Of a stretch of 64,000 nt of DNA, positions 9,906 through 18,599 are shown one piece after another. This DNA is from Saccharibacillus qingshengii (GTDB taxonomy: Bacteria > Bacillota > Bacilli > Paenibacillales > Paenibacillaceae), in the NCBI RefSeq assembly GCF_013185195.1, contig NZ_JAAZWC010000018.1, positions 1-64,000 on the forward strand, given 5' to 3'. The notes under the pieces were generated by a model that worked only from the letters and a program-made list of their open reading frames with translations, was not told where the DNA came from and did not search any database. Every line of letters starts with the position of its first letter. Within the stretch, counting starts at the first letter, position 1. The position numbers were made by a program, and so were the translations under genes.

Positions 9906-10193
9906 TCAGTCCAGCACTGCCGGTACAAGGAATTGACCGTCTTCGTCTTCGGGCGCATTGTGCAGAACCCGTTCGATCGGCAGACTCTCGTGCACGTTGT
10001 CTTCACGCATGACACTGTGCAGCGGCAGTACGTGGGTGGTCGGTTCCACGCCTTCCGTATCCAGCTCGTCCAGCTTCTCCGCATACTGCAAAATGGCGCT
10101 GAGCTGTTCGGCAAACATTTCTTTTTCATGGTCATTCACATTCAATCGGGCCAATTTGGCCACGTGTTCGACTTGCTCCACCGTAATTTTCAT
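9906..10193 (-). CDS. gatC: Aspartyl/glutamyl-tRNA amidotransferase subunit C
   Basis: 95 residues, the usual length. Starts MKITVEQVEHVAKLARL, the family's N-terminal helix, and ends with the proline-rich PIERVLHNAPE stretch that wraps GatA. AGGAGA precedes the ATG. First gene of gatCAB; gatA starts 46 bases after its stop. The 10194-10353 stretch upstream should hold the operon promoter, but no clear -35/-10 pair stands out. Confidence 0.95.
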   Translation of the reverse strand: MKITVEQVEHVAKLARLNVNDHEKEMFAEQLSAILQYAEKLDELDTEGVEPTTHVLPLHSVMREDNVHESLPIERVLHNAPEDEDGQFLVPAVLD

Positions 10194-10353
10194 TGTAGGT
10201 TCTCCTGTCGTTTAAAGGGTTAAAGTGCCGAAACTCCTCAACGTCCCCATTATAGGTTAGCAACCCGCAAAAATCCAGAGGATCGCAAACGTTCAAAGTG
10301 CGTCCTGCGCGTCTTTTGGAAGGCTGGCCGTAAGGCCCTCACCGTTCCCGTAC

Positions 10354-10377
10354 AGAAAAAAGCCGGCATTCGCCGGC
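10354..10377 (-). terminator. Intrinsic terminator after the 129-residue gene
   Basis: Perfect GCCGGC/GCCGGC hairpin (10362-10367 and 10372-10377) followed on the minus strand by a T-run at 10355-10360. Confidence 0.8.
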
Positions 10378-10480
10378 TCGACATGTACAGACTCGTTTGG
10401 TTGAAAAAGCGAGCAAGCAAAAGCCTGCGATGATGAAATTCCGACGAATTCCCGATTCTCAAAAAACGGTGTCTCCGGAA

Positions 10481-10870
10481 CTAAATCCACGCCCGCAGAT
10501 TGATCCGTTTGATAAATTCCGCTTCCGACATCGGCTCGGCGGAAGCTTCGGCTTCCGTTTCAAGTCTTTCTTCGTCTTCGCCGCCGTTCATGACTTGATA
10601 AAACAGTTTCTCATTGTGCGTCGCCAGCGCGTAATCGATCAAGGCGGCGCGCTCAACCTGTTCGGCTTCGAAACGCATCACGTTTTCTTCCGGCTCGATA
10701 TCTTTTTCCGTCACAAAAAAGTTCCGGTTGGCCTGCGGGATTCGAACGATGTAATCGAAAGCATTATCCGGATTACGGTCGTAAGCAATCAAATAACCGT
10801 GCTCTCCCACAGGGAGGTGCTGCTCGAAAACATCCGCGACAATCACGATCTTTTCTCCCAAATGAAGCAT
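10481..10870 (-). CDS. Conserved small protein with possible IDEAL motif
   Basis: 129 residues. The N-terminal half is a beta-rich domain with several Asn, Asp and Ile; the middle holds LIDYALATHNEKLFYQV, which resembles the IDEAL motif (Ile-Asp-x-Ala-Leu then an aromatic pair) of small Bacillus regulatory proteins. A Glu-rich linker leads to EFIKRINLRAWI. No signal peptide. AAGGGGGAG precedes the ATG. The family assignment is a guess; the gene itself is secure, with its own terminator. Confidence 0.7.
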   Translation of the reverse strand: MLHLGEKIVIVADVFEQHLPVGEHGYLIAYDRNPDNAFDYIVRIPQANRNFFVTEKDIEPEENVMRFEAEQVERAALIDYALATHNEKLFYQVMNGGEDEERLETEAEASAEPMSEAEFIKRINLRAWI

Positions 10871-11099
10871 GGTTTCTCCCCCTTGGTCATCATGTACAAA
10901 ATCCGGTCAAGCCGGACATTATCGGATTCATGGTCCACTTTTCATGAAAATGAATGTAAATGCAAATGCTTAGCTTATATCGTACTAAAAAAAAGTTTTG
11001 CTGTCCACGCCGCCGGTCTGTTAAATACACGTTTTATGTAAAAATCGGTCTTTCGCCGCCCGGATCGCCTGCCGAAAATCCCCGAAAGTCGAAAACCTT

Positions 11100-11327
11100 C
11101 TAAAAACGAGGGTCTTTCCCTTCCCGAATCCGGGTGAGCCGCTTATGCCAGGGCTGCGAGATCCGTCCGTCTTCCAGCTTGACCGACTCCCACGACCGCA
11201 CGGAAACCGGGCTGCCGCCGAGCCTGCGCCCGTTGGTCTGCTCCGTCTCTACAGGCTGCGGCGGTACGACTGCGGGCCGACCGCTTTTTTCCGTATCAAA
11301 AGGTTCTACTCTGTCCAATTCCTTCAC
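11100..11327 (-). CDS. Possible small hypothetical protein
   Basis: The last 75 codons of a longer open frame read like a real protein: charged, Pro-rich, ending SWESVKLEDGRISQPWHKRL. They follow the terminator of the metallo-hydrolase gene, so they need their own start. Candidates are GTG at 11327 (AAGGA only 2 bases away) or TTG at 11318 (11 bases from it); neither is ideal. No family recognised. It could also be non-coding. Confidence 0.4.
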   Translation of the reverse strand: MKELDRVEPFDTEKSGRPAVVPPQPVETEQTNGRRLGGSPVSVRSWESVKLEDGRISQPWHKRLTRIREGKDPRF

Positions 11328-11391
11328 GTCCTTATTGAATAGTGTGACAACCCGCAATCGGATTGCCAATTTGATCAAAAATCGTCCCAAC

Positions 11392-11437
11392 AAAAAAAAG
11401 CACGCAAACCGGGAATAGATCCTCAGCTTGCGTGCTT
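11392..11437 (-). terminator. Intrinsic terminator after the metallo-hydrolase gene
   Basis: Hairpin with perfect 10-bp arms (11398-11407, 11428-11437; AAGCACGCAA/TTGCGTGCTT) followed on the minus strand by seven T. It lies about 200 bases beyond the stop at 11644; no gene is seen between. Confidence 0.75.
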
Positions 11438-11643
11438 CGCAGGCATATATGCATGACGACCCTTTGCGGCTGCGTACCGCGGGACCGTCGGCATGATTCA
11501 GTTCTTGTTCGCTCCCTGCCATGCACCATCCGGAATGTTCCCGGCGGCAGGTTGGCAATAGCTGTATCTTACTACCGGAAAACGGCCTTGTCCAGCATCG
11601 CGTGCGGGAAAGCCCAGGCGTTCCCTGAATCAGGACTGCGCGT

Positions 11644-12276
11644 TTACGGAGCCGGCACAAACGGGTTGTTGGCTTTCTCGTAACCGATCTTGGTGCGAGG
11701 ACCATGTCCCGGGTATACGACCGTATCATCCGGAAGCTTATACAGTTTCAGCCGGATCGAATCGACAAGATCGCCCTGGCGTCCGCCGTACAAATCCGTG
11801 CGGCCTACGCCTTCGCGGAACAGCACATCTCCCGCAAACAGGTCTTTGCCGCAGAGAAAGCTGACGCTGCCCGGCGAATGCCCCGGTGTATGCAGCACTT
11901 TGAATTCGTTGCCGATCAGGCTGAGCGTCTGGCCGGCTGCCAGCGAAAAGTCCGCCGGATCCGTACGGATCGGACCGCCGAGGTCGGACCACATGGCGGA
12001 TCCGTTATGTTTGGGATCGGTCAGCCAATCGGCTTCCAGATCATGCAGGTAGACCGGGCACCCTTTGGCTTTACGCAGTTCTTCGACGCCGCCGATATGA
12101 TCGAAATGCGCATGGGTCAGCAGGATCGCTTCGACGTGAAGAGACTCGACCCGGCGCATCAGCGCGGCCGGATTCATCCCGGGATCGATCACGACGGCTT
12201 TGAGATCGTCTTCGCCTCTCAGCAGGTAAGCGTTGGTCTGCAGCGGACCGAGATTGAACGTCTCGACTCTCAGCAT
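11644..12276 (-). CDS. MBL-fold metallo-hydrolase, glyoxalase II-like
   Basis: 210 residues of the metallo-beta-lactamase fold. The metal-binding THAHFDHIGG gives His55, His57, Asp59 and His60; further ligands are in HTPGHSPGS and the C-terminal YPGHGPRT. The compact size and these motifs match the YqgX/GloB-like hydroxyacylglutathione or thioester hydrolase group; substrate unknown. The start lies one base after the stop of the thioredoxin-like gene, so they are coupled. Confidence 0.85.
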   Translation of the reverse strand: MLRVETFNLGPLQTNAYLLRGEDDLKAVVIDPGMNPAALMRRVESLHVEAILLTHAHFDHIGGVEELRKAKGCPVYLHDLEADWLTDPKHNGSAMWSDLGGPIRTDPADFSLAAGQTLSLIGNEFKVLHTPGHSPGSVSFLCGKDLFAGDVLFREGVGRTDLYGGRQGDLVDSIRLKLYKLPDDTVVYPGHGPRTKIGYEKANNPFVPAP

Positions 12277-12277
12277 G

Positions 12278-12850
12278 TTACACCCCCGACAGAAGCGTAC
12301 GCAGTTCGTGCACGATCACTTCGTGGATAGAGGTACCTTCTCCGTAGCGCTCCATCATTTGTTCCCGGACAACCTTCATGTTCTCCGCATAGTCGGCCGC
12401 TTCGCGATCGGGATTCTCGGCTTTGAATTTGCGCATGAGTTCCTGCACCTTCTCCGGACGGGGGCCCCATTGGGCCAGAACTTCGCCTTCCTTCGAATCC
12501 GCGAAAAGGACGATCGGAACGGAACGTCCGCCCATCGTCAGATATTCGTCCATCAAATCGAAATTCTCTTCGAGGATCATCACATCCACCGGAATCTCCG
12601 CCGTTTCCAATACGCGGAATACCACAGGGACGTTGCGCGCCACATCGCCGCACCAGTCGGCCGCCAGAAGAACGACTCTCAGATCGCTACGCGAACGCAG
12701 CCCTTCAAAAAACAGACGGTCTTCTTCGTTTTTCCAGGAAAAGTCACGGTAGCCCGTTTCGAACGTTTCTTTATTTTTTTGCATGGAGTCGATAAAGGCC
12801 TGCGGACTCAATCCGGTTCCGAAGCGCGATTTCAAAGAAGTAAGACTCAT
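12278..12850 (-). CDS. Thioredoxin-fold protein with a single active-site cysteine
   Basis: 190 residues of the thioredoxin fold. The active-site motif is ADWCGDV: Cys67 is present but the second Cys of WCxxC is replaced by Val-Ala; it is the only Cys in the protein. The cis-Pro position is kept (GRSVPIVLF). The Thioredoxin_9-type group of Firmicutes has this WCGD form, so it is unlikely to be a normal dithiol reductase; a monothiol or bacillithiol-linked role is inference. The ATG at 12850 follows GAGGAAATACA. Coupled to the metallo-hydrolase gene. Confidence 0.8.
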   Translation of the reverse strand: MSLTSLKSRFGTGLSPQAFIDSMQKNKETFETGYRDFSWKNEEDRLFFEGLRSRSDLRVVLLAADWCGDVARNVPVVFRVLETAEIPVDVMILEENFDLMDEYLTMGGRSVPIVLFADSKEGEVLAQWGPRPEKVQELMRKFKAENPDREAADYAENMKVVREQMMERYGEGTSIHEVIVHELRTLLSGV

Positions 12851-12894
12851 TGTATTTCCTCTTTTCTCAGTTGGATTTTGGAGAAGGATGCCGT

Positions 12895-13509
12895 TTAGAT
12901 CTGCGTTTTCTTGCGGCGGGTCAATACGACCTTCACGATCAGGTAAACCAGCATGACAAATACGGCGCCCAACACGATCGGGATAATGTACGGGGAAGCC
13001 TTCTCGTCGATCTGCTGCCACTGCCCGCCCAATTGGTAACCGAGGAATACGAACAGGATCGACCACGGAATAACCGCAAGCGTCGTCAACGTCGTAAAGC
13101 GCCAGGTCGGCATTTTGGCCAGTCCCGCCGGAATCGATATGGCATGGCGAACGACCGGAATAAATCGACCGCTGAAAATGATGCCGGCTCCGTACTTATT
13201 GAACCACTGCTCGGCATGATCGATATGCGATTCTTTGATAAAAATGTATTTGCCGAAGCGCTTCAACACCGGGCGTCCTCCGTAGCGGCTGATCCAATAG
13301 ATGAAGAGCTGCGCGATGACGCCGCCGATCGTACCGAACAGTACCGCTCCCCAGAAATTGATATCTCCGGAATACACGAGAAACCCTCCATACGCCAATA
13401 CGATTTCACTCGGGATGACTTCGACCATCAACCCGAACATAATGCCGAAGTAACCCAAACCCTGAATCCATGCAAATAACTGCGAGACGATATCCGATAT
13501 AACACTCAC
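12895..13509 (-). CDS. DedA/VTT-family membrane protein
   Basis: 204 residues with five or six hydrophobic segments. The family motif FSGRFIPVVRHAISIPAG (Phe-x-x-R-x-x-P-x-x-R) is present near residue 125. DedA proteins act as flippases or scramblases of undecaprenyl phosphate or phospholipids and affect membrane potential. I chose the GTG at 13509 because AGAGGG lies 6 bases before it; the ATG at 13551 would overlap the upstream methyltransferase gene. Ends with a basic RRKKTQI tail. Confidence 0.85.
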   Translation of the reverse strand: MSVISDIVSQLFAWIQGLGYFGIMFGLMVEVIPSEIVLAYGGFLVYSGDINFWGAVLFGTIGGVIAQLFIYWISRYGGRPVLKRFGKYIFIKESHIDHAEQWFNKYGAGIIFSGRFIPVVRHAISIPAGLAKMPTWRFTTLTTLAVIPWSILFVFLGYQLGGQWQQIDEKASPYIIPIVLGAVFVMLVYLIVKVVLTRRKKTQI

Positions 13510-13537
13510 TGTTTTCCCTCTTTCCCTAACAGGCTTT

Positions 13538-14725
13538 TCATTCGATTCCACTTTCCGGCGGAGCGGGCAGCCTATCCTGCAGGGCCTGTTCCAAATAAGG
13601 GGAGGCGCCCAGGAAATTCCGGAACGCTTCGTATTCGCGCCAGACGTTCGCCGCAGGCGGAGTATCCGTCTTGACCGCGCGGATCAGGATATTTTTGGGC
13701 GTATGCTCCATATCGATAAATTCGAGCAGTTGGGTCTTGTAACCGACAAGGTCAAGCAGCTTCGCCCGAATCGCGTCCGTAGCCAGCGCCGAGAAACGTT
13801 CTTTGAGAATGCCGTGCGACAGCAGCGGCTCCAGTATGTCGCTCTGAACCTGTGCAAACAGTTCATGCTGGCAGCAGGGTACCGACAGAATCGCCGAAGC
13901 GCCCCAACGCACCGCTTTCTCAAGCGCCGCATCGGTAGCCGTGTCGCAGGCATGCAGCGTAATCACCATGTCGACCGCATCGAATTCGTTGTAATCCGCG
14001 ATATCCCCGATCCGGAAATGAAGACCTTCGTAATGAAGCGTCCGGGCCAGCGACTCGCAGTGCTCGATCACATCCGCTTTGAGATCGAGGCCGACCACAT
14101 TGAGTTCGAAACCTTCCTGAACGGCGAGATAATGATACAGCGCAAAAGTCAGGTAAGACTTGCCGCAGCCGAAATCGACAATCGTCAGTTTGCGGTCTTT
14201 CGGCAGTGCAGGCAGAATATCGCGCACCATCTCGAGAAAACGGTTGATCTGACGGAACTTGTCGTATTTGGCGGCCAGTACCCGACCTTTATCGTTCATG
14301 ACGCCCAGTTCCACCAGAAACGAAACCGGCTCACCTTCTTCCAGCACGTACGTTTTTTTTCGGTTATGCGACAGATCGGCTGCCTGCTTTTTGGTCGGCG
14401 GCTTTTTCAGAATGGCCGTTTTGCCTTTTTTGCTGATCAGAACCTGGTAGTCCGATTCAAGCGTAGCAAACAATCCCTGTCGCATATCGTTCTCCAGCAG
14501 TGCCGAAATTTTCGTGCGGGCTTCTTCCAGGGTTGCGTTAGCGTGCGTCACTTTTTTATCGTAATGGTAAGCCAGCTGATAGTGCAGTTCGTTTTTGAGC
14601 AGCACCGGCTTGACGACGATTTTTCCGCAGGATTCGCCGTCTTTGCGTCGGGGCTGGCTCAAGGTTGCCGAGACGAGCCTGCCTTCGGGCAGCACTTCGT
14701 CCAGCAGTTGATGTATGCTTTGCAT
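13538..14725 (-). CDS. SAM-dependent methyltransferase
   Basis: 395 residues. A Rossmann SAM-binding motif VDFGCGKSYL lies at about 182-191 and VVGLDLKADVIEHC follows as motif II; ITLHACDTATD and SVPCCQHE continue the core. The CCQHE stretch resembles the methyltransf_32 or METTL25-like group. The N-terminal 150 residues look like an RNA- or protein-binding region with many Lys. Target is unknown. Gene order suggests one transcript with the DUF6483 gene upstream and dedA downstream. Confidence 0.75.
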   Translation of the reverse strand: MQSIHQLLDEVLPEGRLVSATLSQPRRKDGESCGKIVVKPVLLKNELHYQLAYHYDKKVTHANATLEEARTKISALLENDMRQGLFATLESDYQVLISKKGKTAILKKPPTKKQAADLSHNRKKTYVLEEGEPVSFLVELGVMNDKGRVLAAKYDKFRQINRFLEMVRDILPALPKDRKLTIVDFGCGKSYLTFALYHYLAVQEGFELNVVGLDLKADVIEHCESLARTLHYEGLHFRIGDIADYNEFDAVDMVITLHACDTATDAALEKAVRWGASAILSVPCCQHELFAQVQSDILEPLLSHGILKERFSALATDAIRAKLLDLVGYKTQLLEFIDMEHTPKNILIRAVKTDTPPAANVWREYEAFRNFLGASPYLEQALQDRLPAPPESGIE

Positions 14726-14793
14726 GGGGTGACTCTCATCCTCTCGGGTGTGATCTCCGGGTGTCTGGGTTATCTCGCCTATCGGATCGACGG

Positions 14794-15450
14794 CTATTCG
14801 TCCCGAAGCGCTTCGATCCCTTCTTCCAGCTCGCCGCGCGACAGACCGCCGGCTTGAAGCTGCTGGTCGCCGAGCGCCGACAAACGGGCATAGAACATCC
14901 GTCCTTCTTCAAGCGCATCCGCATCGCCGTCCGGACTGGCATTCAGCATCCGGTACATGGCATCTTCCGCAGACGCGTACCGGCCTTCTTGTTCTTCATA
15001 CAGCATGAGCAGCCGTTCTTCCGCCGCAGGCAGACGGTATCGCTCAAGTTGGGCGGCAAGCTCTTCGATCCGAAGGGGATAATCGACCAGTTCACGGCTC
15101 CCCCCGTTCAAAGCGGCATACAGATACACATGGAGCGCTTTGATCCGCACCGCGGCCGCCGCTTGTTCTTCACCCATATTGTCGCGAATTTCTCCATTCT
15201 CCTGCAGCATACGGGCGACCAGCTGCAGACTTTCCGCATCGACGCCGTCCCGCTGCCGAAACAGCCGGATCAGTTCTTCGGCAGGCAGCGATCGCAGCAT
15301 CTGCTCGCTCATGCGAAAATGGCGTTTGAGCAGGCCGTCTAATTTATCGAGTGCTTGTTCGTTTTTTTGTTCCCTGCGAAGACCCAACATGGAGCCTACG
15401 GCTTCGCTCATTTCTTCGATCATGCGCATCAAGTAATCTTTTCTCAGCAT
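14794..15450 (-). CDS. DUF6483 family protein
   Basis: 218 residues, entirely helical and charged, with Leu/Met/Arg-rich heptads, resembling DUF6483 proteins found in Paenibacillus and relatives. No membrane segment or catalytic motif is visible. AGAGGAG precedes the ATG. It lies 33 bases after the alpha/beta hydrolase gene on the same strand and 68 before the methyltransferase gene. Function unknown. Confidence 0.65.
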   Translation of the reverse strand: MLRKDYLMRMIEEMSEAVGSMLGLRREQKNEQALDKLDGLLKRHFRMSEQMLRSLPAEELIRLFRQRDGVDAESLQLVARMLQENGEIRDNMGEEQAAAAVRIKALHVYLYAALNGGSRELVDYPLRIEELAAQLERYRLPAAEERLLMLYEEQEGRYASAEDAMYRMLNASPDGDADALEEGRMFYARLSALGDQQLQAGGLSRGELEEGIEALRDE

Positions 15451-15483
15451 GGAAGTTCTCCTCTTTTTCTACCCGCCGTGCTT

Positions 15484-16269
15484 CTAAAGCCGCTCAACAA
15501 ACGAAGCAATCTGGCGGGCCAGTTCCTGCGGCGCTTCAAACAAACTCATATGTCCGGCCCCTTCGATGACGCGGCGGGTCGTCCAGGCATTCTCGGCGGC
15601 AAAAGCTTTCTCCGGCGGGGCAATACCGTCTTCGCTCCCCGCAATCAGCAGCACGGGAAGCTCGAAAGAGCGGATCACGTCGCCGCGATCCGGACGTTCT
15701 CTCATAGCCAGTGCCGCGCCGGCTGCACCTTCCGGACGCATCGCCGTACCGATCCCGATTACACGGTCCACTTCCGCTGTCATCCGCCGTGCATTCTCGG
15801 GAGCGAACCAATTGGGCGCCGATTGTTCGACAAAAGGCCGTACCCCTTCTTGGGCAAACCGTTCGGCCACGGCCGTCCGTTTCTCTTTGCCGGCCGCATC
15901 GTCCGGCAGCGGAGTGGAATGCACCAGCCCGAACGCCAGCAGCCGCTCCGGATAACGCTCCGCAAACGACAGTGCCGTATAGCCGCCCATCGAATGTCCC
16001 AACACGACGGCCTGCTTGATCTCAAGAGCATCCAACAATTGAAGAACGCCGTCCGCCATTTGTTCGATCGTATAAGGTCCCGGCGGCGCTTCCGATTGTC
16101 CGTGCCCGAGCAAATCCGGCACGATACACCGGAAATGGCCGTCCAGCAGCGGCACGACCCGTTCCCAGTAATCCGCGCTCCCCATAAATCCGTGCAGCAG
16201 GACCAGAGCCGTTCCTTCTCCCCGATCCGCGTAACGAATCGGTACGCCTTCTTGTTCCCGTCTCTCCAT
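15484..16269 (-). CDS. Alpha/beta hydrolase
   Basis: 261 residues. Oxyanion motif LLHGFMGSADYW at about 25, nucleophile elbow GHSMGG with Ser93, and catalytic His in GAGHMSLFEAP near residue 242. Small lipase/esterase or MenH/YfhM-like hydrolases share this layout; substrate unknown. The start is 2 bases after the stop of the YyaC gene, with AAAGGAA inside that gene's end, so the two are coupled. Confidence 0.85.
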   Translation of the reverse strand: MERREQEGVPIRYADRGEGTALVLLHGFMGSADYWERVVPLLDGHFRCIVPDLLGHGQSEAPPGPYTIEQMADGVLQLLDALEIKQAVVLGHSMGGYTALSFAERYPERLLAFGLVHSTPLPDDAAGKEKRTAVAERFAQEGVRPFVEQSAPNWFAPENARRMTAEVDRVIGIGTAMRPEGAAGAALAMRERPDRGDVIRSFELPVLLIAGSEDGIAPPEKAFAAENAWTTRRVIEGAGHMSLFEAPQELARQIASFVERL

Positions 16270-16271
16270 AT

Positions 16272-16856
16272 TTACGACTTCCTTTCGTAAGGTTTATCCG
16301 TTTCCGCCAGCGGTTCGGAAAACGCCAGCCTGCCAAAAGCTTCCCGCGCGGCTTCAGCCGTCTGCTCCACCATCTGCAGCACAAGGCGCAGCGATGCGCT
16401 CTGAAGGGCCTGATAAGGCCTCGGCCCGTAAACGTTGACCACCGCCGCAATACTGTAGTCGCCGATAGGGGCAAAGGTCCCTTTCATCGAACCCGCAGGA
16501 GTAAGCGGTCCCCGCAGCGGCAGGAATCTGCCGACCGATCCGGGCTTGCCCAGACAGGCATCCAAAGCGACAACGGTAAGTTCCGCGGGCAGTGCATGGA
16601 TAATCCGCTCCAAATTGGCGGCATCGCAGGGTTCTTCGAGCGTTCCGCTCACATGAGGGAAGCCCGCTTCTTTTAGACGGCTGCCGACAAGAGGACCGTA
16701 AGCATCCCCGCTGGACCGATCCGTACCGATGCACAAAAAGATCACCTGATCCGGACGATACGAGGCTGCCAATTCGGCAAACAACTCGCGGAGACCGTCA
16801 AATCGGTTCTCCCGCCTGACCGGACTGTCCGTCTGTGCCCATACCGATTCGCTCAT
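16272..16856 (-). CDS. yyaC: YyaC-family spore protein
   Basis: 194 residues of the YyaC/DUF1256 family, related to germination protease (GPR) and found in sporulating Firmicutes; the motif VIFLCIGTDRSSGDAYGP near residue 40 and ALDACLG near 105 are typical. Its proteolytic function is not firmly shown. I use the ATG at 16856 with AGGA 9 bases upstream; a TTG 6 bases earlier is also possible. Coupled to the alpha/beta hydrolase gene. Confidence 0.85.
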   Translation of the reverse strand: MSESVWAQTDSPVRRENRFDGLRELFAELAASYRPDQVIFLCIGTDRSSGDAYGPLVGSRLKEAGFPHVSGTLEEPCDAANLERIIHALPAELTVVALDACLGKPGSVGRFLPLRGPLTPAGSMKGTFAPIGDYSIAAVVNVYGPRPYQALQSASLRLVLQMVEQTAEAAREAFGRLAFSEPLAETDKPYERKS

Positions 16857-17082
16857 ACTCAATGTTCCTATCCACCTTTTTCATCCGGCTTGCGGTCTTC
16901 GACCGATGTCCTCTCGATTTTAACGCACTTGACGGGTATTCTGCAAAAAAGGATGAGTCTCCTTCCCGATCATGCTACAATGAGGAAACATAAACCGTCG
17001 ATGCGGGGCCTTTTGTCAAATTCGATTTGACCGGCGGCCTGCGTGTTTATCGATGGCATCGTCTGCCGGAAGGAGATTATAC

Positions 17083-17307
17083 ATGGATTTGTCCAGCAAA
17101 ACCCAGGAAAACGTAGAGTATATGATTGAGTCGATTAAAAATAAGCTTCGTATGGCTTCCGGAGCTGCGATGCAGGCTTCCTCGTTCTCGGTGGAGCGTT
17201 ACGAAGATATCCTCGACATTTACGAACTTGTGGTCAGCAAGCCTTCACTCAGCATTTCTGAAGTGGAAGCGGTCGCCTCCGAATTGGGCCGTTTACGCCG
17301 GAAATAA
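17083..17307 (+). CDS. DUF1128/UPF0435 protein (YfkK-like)
   Basis: 74 residues, helical: MDLSSKTQENVEYMIESIK then a conserved DILDIYELV segment. This matches the YfkK/UPF0435 family of Firmicutes, whose function is unknown. AAGGAG lies 8 bases before the ATG. First gene on the plus strand; a possible -10 TACAAT is at 16976. It is followed by its own terminator. Confidence 0.85.
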   Translation: MDLSSKTQENVEYMIESIKNKLRMASGAAMQASSFSVERYEDILDIYELVVSKPSLSISEVEAVASELGRLRRK

Positions 17308-17350
17308 GCGCAATCTGCCGCTTTTCACCTTAGAATTCACATCTCGCGCC

Positions 17351-17396
17351 AAACCCGGCCTTTCGTGCTCCTTCTAGAGCGCAAGCCGGGTTTTTT
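17351..17396 (+). terminator. Intrinsic terminator after the DUF1128 gene
   Basis: Perfect 9-bp arms AAACCCGGC (17351-17359) and GCCGGGTTT (17385-17393) followed by T-rich sequence. Confidence 0.8.
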
Positions 17397-17453
17397 GCTT
17401 TTCATCGGCTGCCGGAATGTCTCCGGTTTGCCTCGTCCGGCAGTACCTTGCCT

Positions 17454-17479
17454 GTTTCAGCGGGAAAAGCGGCGTTTAT
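17454..17479 (+). promoter_or_regulatory. Candidate sigma-B promoter before glsB-like gene
   Basis: -35 GTTTCA (17454-17459), 14-bp spacer, -10 GTTTAT (17474-17479). The spacing equals that of the other four candidates in this window; the -10 has two mismatches to GGGTAT. The gene starts at 17553. Confidence 0.4.
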
Positions 17480-17552
17480 ATAGCAATTAAGAGCGGCGGC
17501 GCAGCATACCGAACATTGCGTAAGCGGAATGCCGGGAACGGAGGTAAGCCGA

Positions 17553-17810
17553 ATGTGGGGACTGGTCATCAGCCTGATTATGGCGATTGTCATCGGGTTC
17601 ATCGGAGACGCTCTGGCGGATAACACCATGCCGGGCGGAATCATCGGAGCCGCTGCAGCCGGGTTGGCCGGTGCTTGGGTAGGCAACATGCTGCTTGGCA
17701 GCTTTGGTCCGAACATTGCGGGCTTTGCCATTATCCCAGCCGTACTCGGTACCGCTATTTTCGTCTTGGTTCTTGGATTTATTGCCAAGTTGTTCAGAAG
17801 CGCAGCTTAG
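17553..17810 (+). CDS. GlsB/YeaQ/YmgE-family stress membrane protein
   Basis: 85 residues, three hydrophobic helices separated by Gly-rich turns (GIIGAAAAGLAGAWVG). The family, also called transglycosylase-associated, includes Bacillus YwzA and enterococcal GlsB, membrane proteins induced in stress. The ATG at 17553 follows GGAGG at a spacing of 8; the frame is open earlier but lacks a site. A candidate sigma-B promoter is about 75 bases upstream. The ytxH-like gene follows after 89 bases. Confidence 0.85.
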   Translation: MWGLVISLIMAIVIGFIGDALADNTMPGGIIGAAAAGLAGAWVGNMLLGSFGPNIAGFAIIPAVLGTAIFVLVLGFIAKLFRSAA

Positions 17811-17899
17811 ACATTCGATCGAAGCCACGTATTTCGAAAGATCCCTAATAACCGACCATGGCCGCAGAGTCCATGACTACACTTGAGGAGTGATTATCA

Positions 17900-18475
17900 A
17901 TGAATGAAGCAGAAAAAGAATATCCGATGCAAAGCGGTACGACTTTCACCAAAGGCCTTCTGATCGGCAGCCTGCTCGGAGCCGCAGCGGCTCTCCTGTT
18001 CGCTCCAAAACCGGGACGCGATCTGCGCAGCGACATTTCCGATAAGGTAGGCGTAGCCACCGACAAGACCAAAGGTGCGGCAAGCACGATTGGCCTCAAA
18101 GCCAAAGACACCGCTTCGGTAGTCAGTGAAAAAGCCAAAACGGCAGCTACGGTTGTGAGCGACAAAGCGACAACACTGGCTCAATCCGTTTCCGAAAAAA
18201 CATCGAACGTTGTACAATCGGTACGCAAAAACAGTTCCGATGTTGCGGACACCGTAAAAGACGCTTCGGCCGATGTAGGCGAAACGGTAAAAGCGGCTTC
18301 GGCCGACGTAGCCAACGAAGCTGCAAAAGCGGACAAAGAAATCCTGAAGGAAACGGCTCAAAAAGCCGAAGAAACCAAAAATGAAATCAAACCGTCGAAC
18401 TCCGGCACGCCAACATCTTCGACACCGTCGACCACAACACCAACAACACCAACAAGTCAAAAACCTGTCCTGTAA
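17900..18475 (+). CDS. YtxH-domain general stress protein
   Basis: 191 residues. A single membrane segment (about 18-38, GLLIGSLLGAAAALLFAPKPG) opens the YtxH domain; the rest is Ala/Lys/Ser/Asp-rich, with repeated KAKDTAS- and SDKA-type units like LEA or apolipoprotein-like stress proteins. It ends in a Thr/Pro-rich tail. Known YtxH genes belong to the sigma-B regulon in Bacillus. GAGGAG precedes the ATG. Terminator follows directly. Confidence 0.85.
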   Translation: MNEAEKEYPMQSGTTFTKGLLIGSLLGAAAALLFAPKPGRDLRSDISDKVGVATDKTKGAASTIGLKAKDTASVVSEKAKTAATVVSDKATTLAQSVSEKTSNVVQSVRKNSSDVADTVKDASADVGETVKAASADVANEAAKADKEILKETAQKAEETKNEIKPSNSGTPTSSTPSTTTPTTPTSQKPVL

Positions 18476-18492
18476 AGATTTCTGCATCTTCA

Positions 18493-18523
18493 AAAAGCCG
18501 GCTGGAATCAGCCGGCTTTTTTT
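18493..18523 (+). terminator. Intrinsic terminator after the ytxH-like gene
   Basis: Hairpin AAAAGCCGGCT/AGCCGGCTTTT (18493-18503, 18510-18520) followed by a T-run. Confidence 0.85.
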
Positions 18524-18599
18524 ATCGAATAGCCTTGAATGAACTTCTGCAAACAGGAGACTATGTACAACCTACTTTACCGAAAGCGGGGGATTTGCC

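Noticed and set aside
6853-10012. Two overlapping plus-strand frames opposite gatB and gatA
   Set aside because: They cross gene borders and match nothing known; the minus-strand gat genes are certain.
12278-13066. Longer form of the thioredoxin-like gene starting at 13066
   Set aside because: It would overlap most of the start of dedA's C-terminal region; the ATG at 12850 has a good ribosome site and a normal N-terminus.
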